Shown here: piece after piece, positions 10,450 through 22,200 of the stretch
Position numbering within the stretch: the first letter of the stretch is position 1
Layout: each line of letters begins with the position of its first letter
NCBI RefSeq assembly: GCF_015832195.1
Contig: NC_052020.1
Span: forward strand, 60,267,888 to 60,331,887
DNA from: Motacilla alba alba
Taxonomy: Eukaryota > Chordata > Aves > Passeriformes > Motacillidae
DNA length: 64,000 nucleotides
Reading direction: 5' to 3'
The notes under the pieces: model-generated
What the model saw: only the letters and a program-made list of their open reading frames with translations
What the model was told of the DNA's origin: nothing
Database searches by the model: none
Program-made: the position numbers and the translations under genes

Positions 10450-13081
10450 CGCCCTCCTGCATCTCAGCTGCTGGCCCATCTGGAGCAGAGATGAAAGGCT
10501 GCCCTTTCATTCGGGCTTTGTGTGCCTCTGCTTGTCCCCCCTTCCCCATCACGGCTGCTGGAGGTGGCTCTGATGCTGCTGACCTCATTATTCTGACTGC
10601 TGGCTGATGCCAGGCTGCCTCGCCAGCTCCTCAGGTAGGAAGGAGGCTCGGGTGGTTTATTTTTCCCCTCGCTGTGGAAGCGCTGCTGAATAATTCAGGC
10701 AGGAGGAGGCATCTTGGGTCACCTTGCTGCGTGCCGGAGCCGCCTGCCTAAGATGGAGGTTGTGCAGGATTGCGGGATCGCCGGGCTGCTGGCAGCTCCC
10801 TGGGCCGTCTGAGGGCAGGTAGGCACCCAGCCTCGGCCTCCCTGGGGCTGGCAAATGGGGAACCCCTTCCCCAGGCTCTGCAGGGATGCTTGTGTCCCTC
10901 TAAGCTCTGGCTGGCCCTCGCCAAAACCTCGCCTGGGCTGTGGGGCAGGTGTGGCCAACGCACCTGATGCTATTTGCCTTTAGGGATTGGGGTTTTCCTG
11001 CTGGTTTTGTGGGGTTCCCGGTGCTGGATTTGCCCAGGGTGAGTTTTTGGGCTCTGTGGTGCTGTGGCGTTGAGAGGGGTGATCCCAGTGCTCCAGCAGC
11101 AGGGATGCTCGGGGATATACAGGGAGGTGGCATTTAGCTCTCTGCACTAACTGGGGGAACTGGTTCTGGTCAGGTGCTGGAGACATCTCTGGGGGGGCAG
11201 GAGGTGGCTGACCCTGAAGATAAGAGGTTCAGAAATGCTTGGGAAGCTCTGTGGGGTGGAGTCTTCTTTGCTGGAGGCTTGGCTGTGAGTTTTGGGGCCG
11301 CTGGAATGTGCGGGGAGGGCTCCCTGACACCAGGATCCGGCCCTGTGGGTGCAGGTGGGAAATGGGGTTGCTGGTGTGGGAATGGAAACAAGTTTGTTGC
11401 CTTCCTCCTGCTCACCTGCACCTGAGTTTTTGGGTGCTGCCTCCTCCTCCGTGCCCCAGGTCGAATGTGTCTGTGCCCTCCCTCCTCCCCCCAGCGCTTG
11501 GGCGCCGGGAGAAATCAGCTCAAGAGGGATTTGGGAGGAAAAAAAATAGGACAGGGAGGGTGTGAGGCTCAGGTGGAGGGGTTGTGTCCATGCCTGGAGT
11601 GTCCAGAGCCATCCCTGTCCGTGGCAGGGCGGGAGGGAGGACAGCCTGGCTGGGCTGTGGCTGTGCCGTGGGCTCTGCCAGCCCCGCATCCCTCAGCAGA
11701 TGTGGCATCCAGAGGATGCTCTGCCCTGGCATCTGCTCCTGCAGCCAGGGAAATCAAGGACACAGCTGCTGCAGTGCCTGCCCTGGAGATTTCCCGGCTG
11801 GGCTGGGCAGGGCTGAGGAGCTGGGCTGCAATTGGAGCAGCTCGGGGATGTCCAGGAGTGCTGCTGGTGGCCCAGGGAGCCACGAGAACCCTGTGAGGGG
11901 CAGAGGGGGCAGGGCTGGATGGGGGAGGGGGTTGGGGTAGGACCCCCTTTTTTGGGAAATGTGGCTGACACAGCCCCCAGCAGTCACAAAACCAGAATTC
12001 CCATGGCTAGCTGGTGTGGGGGTCATGGATGGGGCTGGCCAGGCATCCTGGGATGCCCAGCCGGGTCCTTGGGATGACAACTGCAGTGCCCATTGTCACC
12101 CAAGCACGGTGACAGTGCCTGTCGTGCCCCCAGGGTGGTGGCACATCCACACCCAGGCTGTGTGGTGGCACTGGGTGACACTGCTGCCAGCCAGGAGCCC
12201 TGGGCCAGGCTGAACAAACTGCTCCAGCCAAATCCTTCATTTCAGACAGGAAATTTCCCTTTCCCCCCTGCCAGAACAGCCCGTGGGGCTGTGATCCTCT
12301 GCTAGCAGTGGATCAGAGGCTTGAAAACCTGACTTGGAGGGGAAGATGAAGACCTGAGGCAAATTGGGTCTGGGTTTTGTGTGCCTGGTGCAGGACATGG
12401 GTACATTTTGGCTGTCCCCACACTGCCCTGGGTTTGCTTTCTGTCAAACCCTTCCCTGCCTTCAGTCAGGGTTTCACCTGAAACACCTGAGGGAGCAGCA
12501 CAGGAGCTCTTGGCAGCTGGCCTTGATCTTTTTTTGGAGTTTTTTCCCCAGCTAAAGCATTCCATGATCCCAGCTGTGGTGCAGGGGGGTGTGTTGTGCT
12601 CGTGGAGGGGGTGGCTGTCCTGAAGGGTTTGGGCTGGGGTCTCCTGCCCTCCCCTCCTCAGGTTTCTCTCCCTGCAGCTGCTGAGCTGTTCTTGGCTTGT
12701 TTATCTTCTCACCAAAGCCTCACCTGCAGCACCTGGGGATCACTGCAGCTCAAGGGAGCAATCTAGCTGCTGCAGCTGAGCCAAACGAGCTGACAGGAGC
12801 AGCGTGAGGTGCCACACAGGGACAGGGACGTGCCACACGGGGCTGGCCCGGCCACCTGGGCTGTCCCCTCCCCAGGGTTTGGCTCTGCAGGCTTTTTCCC
12901 CTGGGTCTTTCTGCTCTGTGACTTCTTCCCCCGGTGGGCTGGGAGAGGCTGGAGCAGTGGTGGAGCATTAATGCAGCCAACCACGGCCCCAAGCAGCCTG
13001 GTGGGCAGCTGCTGTGGCAGCCCTGGGGGTTTCCTGCTGTCCCGTGCCACCGAGGGTGACCTGGCCTGTCTCTGCCCGCAG
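10450..13081. other. Rest of NIN intron 1
   Basis: Repeat-free GC-balanced sequence. A donor-like CAG|GTAGGC at about 10818 follows a short ATG frame (10753), which could mark an alternative 5' exon, but support is too thin to call it. Nothing else recognised. Confidence 0.5.
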
Positions 13082-13285
13082 GTGAGCGTGGCAGGCTATG
13101 GGATGGATGAAGCTGAGCAGGACCAGTATGAAGCTCGCCTCAAGGAGCTCTTTGACAGCTTTGACAGCACAGGCACGGGCTCCCTGGGCCAGGAGGAGCT
13201 CACTGACCTCTGCCACATGCTGCACCTGGAGGAGGTGGCCCCAGCCCTGCAGCAGACCCTCCTCCAAGGAAACCTCCTAGGCAGG
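13082..13285 (+). CDS. NIN: NIN exon 2: start codon and first EF-hand-like helix-loop-helix (residues 1-61)
   Basis: The acceptor is CCCGCAG at 13081 and the donor GTAAGG at 13286. Coding starts at 13103 after 21 nt of UTR. The product begins MDEAEQDQ and contains the EF-hand-like loop DSTGTGSLGQEE, followed by a helix with LCHMLHL. The loop keeps Asp at position 1 and Glu at 12 but has Thr at 3 and 5, so calcium binding is doubtful. An out-of-frame ATG in a good context lies five bases upstream (13098). Ends in phase 0. Confidence 0.96.
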
Positions 13286-16200
13286 GTAAGGAGCTGGGGA
13301 GGTGGAGGGGGCAGTACCTGCATGCCTGGAATGGTTCTGAGGAGAGACTGATGCGTGTAGTTTGTGTGTGCCCAGTTTGTGCATGTCCAATTTGTGTATA
13401 TCCAGCATTCCTGAGGCTCTGGACCAGGACTCCTGGGGTCTGGGTGGACACAGGGCAACTTCCAAGAGCAGAACTGGGGATGACAGGGGAGGGAGCTGCT
13501 CTGCCTGCCCTGACTGGAGGGGGTGTGAGGCTCAGGACCCACCACTTCAGGCTGAGCCTTGTGCTCTGGTGTGCTTTCCCAGTGTCCAGGGCCAGGTCCT
13601 GGCTGCCTTTGGCTCACGCTGTGCCCGTGCTCCCAGCACTGCTTCCTGGTGCTGCTGGCCTGGGTCACCTCCCCAAACCAGCTCACCAGGTGCTTAGACA
13701 AACTCTGAGCCACTTGGGACGGGACAAAGCCCTAAATCCAGGGCTTGAGCCTGTGATTTACACTGGCTTAAGCTGTAGTTAGACTGGCAGGGCTGCATGC
13801 AGTCACGGATGTTTCTCTAAGGTAGAGAATATTGTCCCACGCTGTCTGAGCCACTTTGTCCACATTGCCTGGTGCTTCCCAAAGTGTCCACGTTACCTGG
13901 TGGCTTCCCAAAGCCATTTTTCAGTTGTGGTTGTACCTTTATGGAGTTAAATCCCCGGGCAGTGAGCAGAAGCTGCTTGCCCTTGCGGGGATCTCCACGT
14001 TCAGCTGGATGTCCTTGTGCTCTGCATTAGATCCTTCCCTGGAAATCGCCCTGAAATCCCATCACTGCTCATTAAAATCAGAGAAATGTGGAGCAGGGCA
14101 GCCAGGGCTTTCAGCAGGCAGGCAGCCATCCCGACTCCAATTTCCAATCAAACTGCAGTTTTCGCAAACAAAATAATTCCTTTGACAAACAAAGGGGTTT
14201 TTCCTTCTTCCTCTTCTTCCTCACCTGCCCAGGGGCCGTAGCTCTTCTGCTGACAGTGAGTGGAGCTGGAGCTGGGATGGATCCAGGTGGAGGTTGTTGA
14301 CCTTTAGAGTTGCAGTGTGGCATTTTCTGGAGCACCAGGGACTTTCTGTGCTGCTCTGTCATCTTGAGCACCCAGCACTTGGATGCTGTTACCAAAGAAT
14401 CCCAGAATGGTTTGGGTTGGAAGGACCTTAAAGATCATCCAGTGCCACCCCCTGCCATGGCAGGGACACCTTCCACTATCCCAGGCTGCTCCAAGCCCTG
14501 TCCAGCCTGGCCTTGGACACTTCCAGGGATCCAGGGGCAGCCACAGCTTCTCTGGGTGCCCTGTGCCAGGGCCTCACCTCCCTCCCAGCCAGGAATTCCT
14601 TCCCAATATTGAATTTAAATCTGTTTTCCTTCAGCTTAAAGATATTTCCTCTTGTCCTATTACCTGGCTTTGCCACTTGTGGGAGGATGGTGGCACAGAG
14701 AGCAAAGGACAGATGTGGCTGTCACAGCTGGTCGGGGCATCCTGAGTGCAGGGTCACACTCACCCCGTCCCAACCCAGAGCTCCATCCCTGCAGGGCACG
14801 AGGCATCCCGTTCTATTTCATGCCCTCTTTGTCCCTGGGGATGGTTCTCCCTTCCAGCCTGCCACAGAGCCTCGGCACAGTCTCTGTCTCCTGCCTGCTC
14901 CTCAGCAGCAGCATGGCCCAGGTTTAAGCCTGAGCCAGATTTCAATTTCATGGCCCTGGCATCCTTGGGGTTTCCTAGGCTCTCAGGGGGAGAATAGCAG
15001 CAAACGCAGAGCTCCCTGAGCACAGACTTGTTGCACCTGCCCCTCCTGCTGCAGATGGTCCCAGCCTTTGTCTGCCTGCTCTTCCAGGGGCTGGGATTTA
15101 TGGGAGGCCACCGGGGAGGGGGGCAGCGGGGGAAGGTTTTGTCTGCTCAGGGGCAACTCAGTGGGGCCACGTGCTTGTCTTTGTGCTGGGGGCTCTGCTC
15201 CAGGCATGAATGGATGCTCTGGGATCATAAAATCATGGGATGGTTTGGGGTGGAAGGGGATCGTAAAGATCACCTCGTTCCAGCCCTCTGCCCTGGGTAA
15301 GGACTGGGAGCTGAGTTTCCCTCCAGAGAGGGGCTGGAAGTGCTGCCTCCCCTGAGGTGGTTTGGGGATGAGTGGGGTCTGGTGTGGGGTGTCAGTGCTG
15401 CCCTGACTCGTGGCAGAGCCCAACCCCAGTGGGTTTGTTTTCCTCCCACGTTGTGTGTGGAGGTGACGCTCGCAGCAGCTCCTGGCGTTCCTCAGGAAGG
15501 CTCTTTCCCCTCAGCCTGGATGGCAGGAGTGAGGGGGTGGGTGTGGCTGTGCCTGTCTGTCTGTCCTCTCTGTGCCCTTTAATTAGCAGCAAACCAGAGG
15601 TGGCTCGGGGACAGTGCTCGTGGGCCTGGGTGATGTGCAGGGATGGGGGTGAGCCCTGGAAGTCAGCCCCTATCCCTGGAAGTGTCCAAGGCTGGGTTGG
15701 CCAGGGCTTGGAGCAGCCTGGGACAGTGGAAGGTGTCCCTGGGAGTGGGATGAGATGAGCTTTAAAGTCCTGTCCAACCCAAATCCTCCTGGGATTCTGG
15801 GAAGTTGGGCACCTCCAGCCCTGTGCAGGGCCTGTCCTTGGAGCTGTCCTTGAGCAGGGCTGGGGAGCTCAGGTTTCACCTGCACCACTGCATTCCCAGC
15901 CTGCAGCAAGGACAGCCTGCCTGGGGCTTCACTCCCAGCTCCCTTCAATGCCACGGCTGTGACCTCTTGCAAAATATCCAGATATCCTCCCCCTGTGCCC
16001 ACTGTGGGCTTGGGCCGAGGCTGCCCTGTTCTGATGTGGGGCAGGATTGGCTTGCTAGCACCTGAAGGAGCACCTGCAGCTGGGCCAGGGCAGGTTTGGG
16101 TTGGGTTTCAGGAAAGGTTCTTCCCCCAGAGGGTGCTGGCACTGCCCAGGCTCCCCAGGGAATGGGCACAGCCTGAGGCTGCCAGAGCTCCAGGAGCTGC

Positions 16201-19200
16201 CAGGGATGCCCAGGGTGGCATTGCTGGGGGGTCTGGATTGCAGGATACCTGTGGATCAGGATATTCCCTGATCCTCCATCTCCCCCAGCAGACATTTCCC
16301 TGTGCAGCTTCTGGCTGGAAGGAGTTTGCAGACAGGGGCAGAGCTTTGAGGATGGGGTTTGTGCTGGGGATGAGGGCAGGGAGCTGGAAGGAGCCGCTGC
16401 TGCTGCCTGTCCTGGCTGTGCCAAGTGCTCTGCATGGCAGGGGCCCAGCAGGAGCAGCAGGTACCTTGGCACGGGCTCCCAGCTCTTTCTAGTGCTAATC
16501 AGTCTCAGCTTCAGAGGGAGCTGCCTGTGGAGGGGGCGTTGGGGTTTCTCAGAGGAGCTGGGGTTGCTCAGCAGCACAGCTTTGGTTGGTGCCTGGGGAG
16601 GCTGGGGCTGGCTGGCTGTGCCTCTCTGCTGCTGGGTTTGTCCTGTTTGATTTACTTGTTCTGAGAAGATTCTCCTTGCTGGGGTGCCGGCCTGGCTGGG
16701 CAGTGCTGCTCTGGCTGTGGGGTTTGCAGGGCTCCCACATTGCTCCAAGCTCCATCCAGCCTGGCCTTGGACACCTCCAGGGATCCAGGGGCAGCCACAG
16801 CTGCTCTGGGAATTCTATTCCAGGGCCTGCCCACCCTCCCAGCCTGTGGATGTGTGTGCTGTCCCTGATCCTGGGGGGCATGACAGCACATTGTGCATCA
16901 CCTTCCCAACCCCCACCTCCTTCTGCCTGGCTGGGATCAGCCCCAAATTGCTGAGAGAGCCCCATGAGCAGACACACAGATGAGCAATACCAAAACAGAA
17001 TCATAAAATCACAGTGGGTTGGGCTGGAAGGGACCTTAAAGCCCATCTTGTTCTCCCCCTGCCATGGCAGGGACACCTTCCACTACCCCCAGGCTGCTCC
17101 AAGCCCATCCAGCCTGGCCTTGGGCACCTCCAGGGATCCAGGGGAACCTGTGCCAGGGCCTCCCCAGCCTTGCAGGAGGATTTCTGCAGCGTTTGTGGCT
17201 TTGCTGTCCCGTGGCTGCCTTGCCTGGCTCGTGCTCCAGCCCAGCTCTAATTTTATCAGTGCTGTTTCTCTGACTCTCTGAGCCCTCTCTGCCTGCAGAC
17301 ATGCCACATCCAAGGTCAGAGGTGCACCACAGGCTGCTTTTGCTGCTTAGCTGGTGTTGAGAAAACCTCTGGCTCACCTTGAGGACAAATCTCCCCCTTT
17401 TGCCAGCTGGGGCTCCACCTGCAGAGTGAGGAGGGCGTTGGGGAGGCCCCTGTGCCTGTCCCTGTGCTGCTGCTTTGCGTTTGCAGTCCTGCTGTGCAGC
17501 ACAGGAGGATGGCCACGTCCTGCTCCTCAGCCTGATGGCTCCTGTGGATGTTGTGCTCATGGTGAAATCACAGTGTGACCACAGGCCAGTCTGTTTTATC
17601 AGACCCCAGTGTCTAATTAGGCACCAGCTCTGGAATGGGTTTTACTAAGCCCACGCTTTGCCAAGGGCTGCAGGAAGCAGGGAGGGCTGAACCCATTTTA
17701 TTTTTCTCTTTTTTTCCCCCCTTTCCTGGTGATTTGTCAGCCCCACAACAGTGGGGTCTGAGTAGCAGCATCTGCCCCTGCTCTTGGTGGGAGGAGCGGG
17801 TAGCAGAGCATCCTCTGCTCTGTTCAGGGGGATATTTGGCATTTTGGGGGATGAATAGCACACAGGGCTGGCTCCTGGGCATCAGCTTCAGTGGAAGGCT
17901 CGATTTGGACACCTCCTTCATGCTCCTCGTGTGCCTCTGCAAGCACATGGGGCTTGAGCAGCTCTGAGGCTGGCCTTGATGACCTTAATGGTTCTTTTCC
18001 AACCTGAATGATTCTCCAACCCTTCCTCCTCAGCTTTGGCTGGGAGCGAGAGCCTGCTCAGCTCATCAGTGAATTTGCTGCTTGCAGGAAGCATGGATGG
18101 CTGCCCCTGTCCTTGTGCAGCTGAGCAAGGGCTCCACTCCTCCTCCTTCCTCCTCCTCATTAGTGCAGACAGCGTTTTGGGGCTCGTTATGCAGGGCAGG
18201 TGATGTCAGGGGTGCTGCACACCTGCCCAGGTGGTTTGGCTTTATTTAATTCCTTGTGTGAGGGATGCCAAGTGCATCTTGTTCTCTTGTGGGGTGCCAT
18301 CCAAAGCCAGCCCCAGCATCCATCCAAGGGTTTGGCTCTTTTCATTCCTGAGAGCATCCCATGGGGAGGGAACCTGTAATCTGAGCACCCTCATCTTTTA
18401 TTCATCCTCATTTAGTCTAAATGTCAAGTTTTCTTTTTTTTTAATGGGGGAAACTCTCCTCTGTAAACTGGCCTTTTTGAAGTACCCCAGTGTCTGGAAA
18501 TGGATGGCAGCAATTAGTATTCAGATGAAGGCATTCCTGATGAGCTTCTGTGCCGAGCATATTTTTTAATTGTGTTTAAAAAACATGTTTAAAACTGTTT
18601 AAAGCCTCAGGGGTGATTTGTACTGCCTGAGCTGTGGCATGAGGTGCTCCCCTGTCCCTCCATGGCTCACCTCTGTCCCCTCCCTACCAGGGAGCTTGTT
18701 GGGATTTTTCTGAGCTTGCTTGACCCCAAAAACAAGCTGGAGAACTTCAGACTTGAATTCTGCTTCTTGTGCCTCCCCCTCAGCAGCATGAAACCCCTCT
18801 GAGTGCAGCTCTGCCAGCCAGAGCAGCCTCGCTGGGTTTCTTTAAATACAGAATCTTTTTTGTTCCATGCTAAAAATTCTTCAAAGATTTATTTAGCCAA
18901 GAGAAATGATAGCAGCCAGCTCTGCCTGGCCGCTGCCCCATGTCAGATTGCTCCTCCAGCTGTCCCTGGCTTTGGTGTCCCCCAGGCTGGAATTGCTGAC
19001 ATTCCCCAGCACGGGGAGGATGCTGCAGCCTCTTCCTGGCTGTGTCTGCCTGGGAGGCAGGAGGCTTTCCAGGAAGGCACAGATGGAAAAAAAGGAAGGA
19101 AAAAAAAACCTCAGTGGCAGGATCATCTCTTTTTTCCCCCAGCGTCACTCCAGGCTTGGTATTCCAAGTTCAGCCCTCCCAGAGCTGCAGGAGCTGCCCT

Positions 19201-22200
19201 GGAAAGGGAGAAAGGGAGGGATTTTTCTGCCATCCACGTTGGGAAGTGGTTTTTGAAGCTTAATTGGGGCAGTGGAGCAGAATATTCATCCCTGATCAGG
19301 AATGGTCTCGCTGCAGAAGCCGCTGACCCTGGCCAGGTCACCTCAAGGGATGGAGATGTCCCTGCTCCTTTGGATGTGTTCTTTTGGTTCCTGCTCAAAG
19401 GAAAATCCCACCCAGTGCCTGAGATCTGTGGCTTTGGGCCCTTCTGTGCAGCAGTAATTGTTCCCAGAGGTGCTGGCTGTGCCTGCGTGTCCCTTGCTGT
19501 CCCCTCTCCAGGGTTCCTTCGTGCCCCTGGGCCAGGCTGTGGCACAGGGGTGGTGATCTGGGTGATCCCCACTGCTGCCCCTCCTCCTGCTGCATTTTGG
19601 CCTCACATTTAACTCCCTGCACCACCCGACTGCCTCTTCTATTCCTTTTTTTTTGTTTTTTTTTTCCCCACAGGTCCACTTTGATCAGTTTAAAGAAGCA
19701 CTTATCCTCATCTTATCCAGAACCCTGTCAAATGAGGAGCACTTCCAAGAACCAGGTAAATACTGAAATGACCTAAACAAGTACATTTTCCTTGGCAAAG
19801 CAGCTGTGGGTGGCTCTCACAGAGGAACTCAGCAGAGGAAGTGTTTTTTGGGTGCTGCCATCCATGCAGAAAAGGCTGATCTTGGGAGAAAAGGTGTTGG
19901 GTTTTTTTTTTTAGTTTTTATAGAGATGGGGTAATTGATAATTTTGATAATTTTATATTAAAATATTTAAATTTTATTACTTTAATTTTTATTATTTTAT
20001 TATATTAACATAGTTTAAATTTTATCATTTATATTAATATATTGTATTTCTACTAATATTTCCATCAACATATTATATTTATATTATATTATTTTATTTC
20101 TATTTTATTTTATAGATTTTTCTATTTTAATTTATTAATATTCTAACGATTTTATTATTTATTTTATTTTTTATTTATAGACATTTTAATTTTATTTATT
20201 GGTTTTGATGAAGGGTGAGAAATGGATTCTTTACAAAAAGGGGGCTGAGCTTTGTTGTGGAACCTTGCACAAAGGTGTTTTCAGAGCCACTGCCATGCCC
20301 TGGATGCCCAGAGAGGCCCAGGATGGCTGTGGGCAGGCAGCTGCAGCACCCTCCAGGTGCTCAGGGTGGCTCCTGGCAGGACATGGGCTCAGCTCCCTCC
20401 ATCCCACACGGCTCCTGCTGCCAGGGCTGCTTGGGGAGCAGAGACTTGTGGCCAGGCAGGCGAAGGGCTGATTTCCTGCTGCTGCTGGGGCTCTTCCCAG
20501 CTGGGGCTGCTGTTGGATTTTGTGGGTTTTGAGTCCATTCTGTCTCCTTGTGTCTGAGATGAGCAGGGTGTGGGAAGCTCCTCTGGATTTCTCCCAGGAA
20601 AAACACTCAGGCTGCTCCAGAGGTGTTGCTGAGCAAGTGGAGCCCCCGAGAAACCAGGTTGGGGCTGGGCAGAGGATTCCAGGGTGGTTTCAGTGGGAAG
20701 AGACGAAATTCCACCCCTGCCATGGGCAGGGACACCTTCCACTGTGCCAGGCTGCTCCAGGTCCCATCCAGCCTGGCCTTGGGCACTTCCAGGGGCTCTG
20801 CTGTGAGTCCTCAGTGTTTTCCTTGCTTTGTTTCGGTGTGCTTTGAAAATGGGGATTTTTTTAGGCTTTCCTTGGCAGCAAATATGATTTCAGCTTCAGT
20901 GTTACCCCCCTGGGAGCTGTGGGGCCGTGCTCGGGGCTGAGCCCCTGCAGCTCCAGCTGGTGCCACACCTGGGTGTAAATCCCAAATCCTGTCCTTGGAG
21001 CAGCAGGGGAGCCAAATCCCCCAAGGAGAAAAGAGCTTAGCAAAGGGGGAGAGAGGATTCTCCAGGCTTCCTCTCCTGGAGCATCAATCTCAGCTGGAGC
21101 ATCCCACTCTGGAGAGAGAGCAGCCTGCCAGCAAAATTACAACTTTCCCCTTTCAGTAGGCTGCAGAAACCACAGGGCTGGAGAGGTGTGATTGATGGAT
21201 TATTTTTATTTTCTGCCTCTCATTTCCAGAGCTCTTTAATGCTGTGAGAGGGGTGATGGCAGCTCTTGTGCCCGGCATTCCTTAATGGAATTTCCAAGTG
21301 CGGGTCAGTGGGTGCTCGGGGGGGAGCATCCCTGGCAGCCCCTTGGGGAGGAGCTGGCACAGAGCAGGAATCAACCCCAGCGAGGCAGAACTAATCCAGC
21401 ATTCTGCATTTATTGGGGTATCATATGGCTGAGAAGCTCCAGCTTGATTGAAATGTAAATAAATCTCCCAGAAATGGCTACATTTGGGGATATCACGGGG
21501 GAAATGACAAGTGAAGCTGGAGAGCTCTCCTTGGGGACACTCTTGTCACAGTGGGGTTGGAGTGGCAGGAAATCAAAGGGTGTGGGGTACAGGTGGGGAG
21601 CCAGAGCCAGGCAGGCCTGGGAGGCATTTTATTTTTAATGCATTTTGACAGGTTGGTTAATGCCAAAGTCTTTGCTTCTTTTAATTTAGATCAAACTGGA
21701 GATTTGGAGGAACAAGCTGCTTTGTGCTGTTGGTGTCAAACTGTCAGGGAGTGTGGAAATGCTGGTGTTCCAGCCTGCCCCAGGCTAGGGAAAAATTGAG
21801 TTAAGAGCTCTAAATCATATCATTTAAATGAAAATTTAATTTGGGGGGGGGGGATTGGAGGAGGGGGAGGGAGAAGCAGTGATTTTAAGCCTGTTTGCAG
21901 CATCTGGGAAGTTTGCTGTGGAAGGAAGTGGCTGTGGTGGTTTCCTCCAGGGATTTGGGTGATGGGGGGGTCACTGCAGGCTTTGTGCTGCAGCCCCAGC
22001 CAGTCTGTGGGACACAGCCAAGGGGATGGCATGTCCTTGTCCCCGTGGGTGCTGTCAGCTCAGCGTTTGGCACAAGGAAGGTGACAGGAAGGACGTGGAG
22101 CTGTTGGAGGCACTGAGGGATGCAGCCTCTCTGCTGCTCGGGGATTTGGGGTTGTTCAGGCTGGAGAAGCTTTGGGGACACCCTACAGCCCTTTCCAGTA

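Noticed and set aside
18803..19612. 269-codon plus-strand frame before exon 3
   Set aside because: No family likeness, and no splice pattern linking it to the gene in frame.
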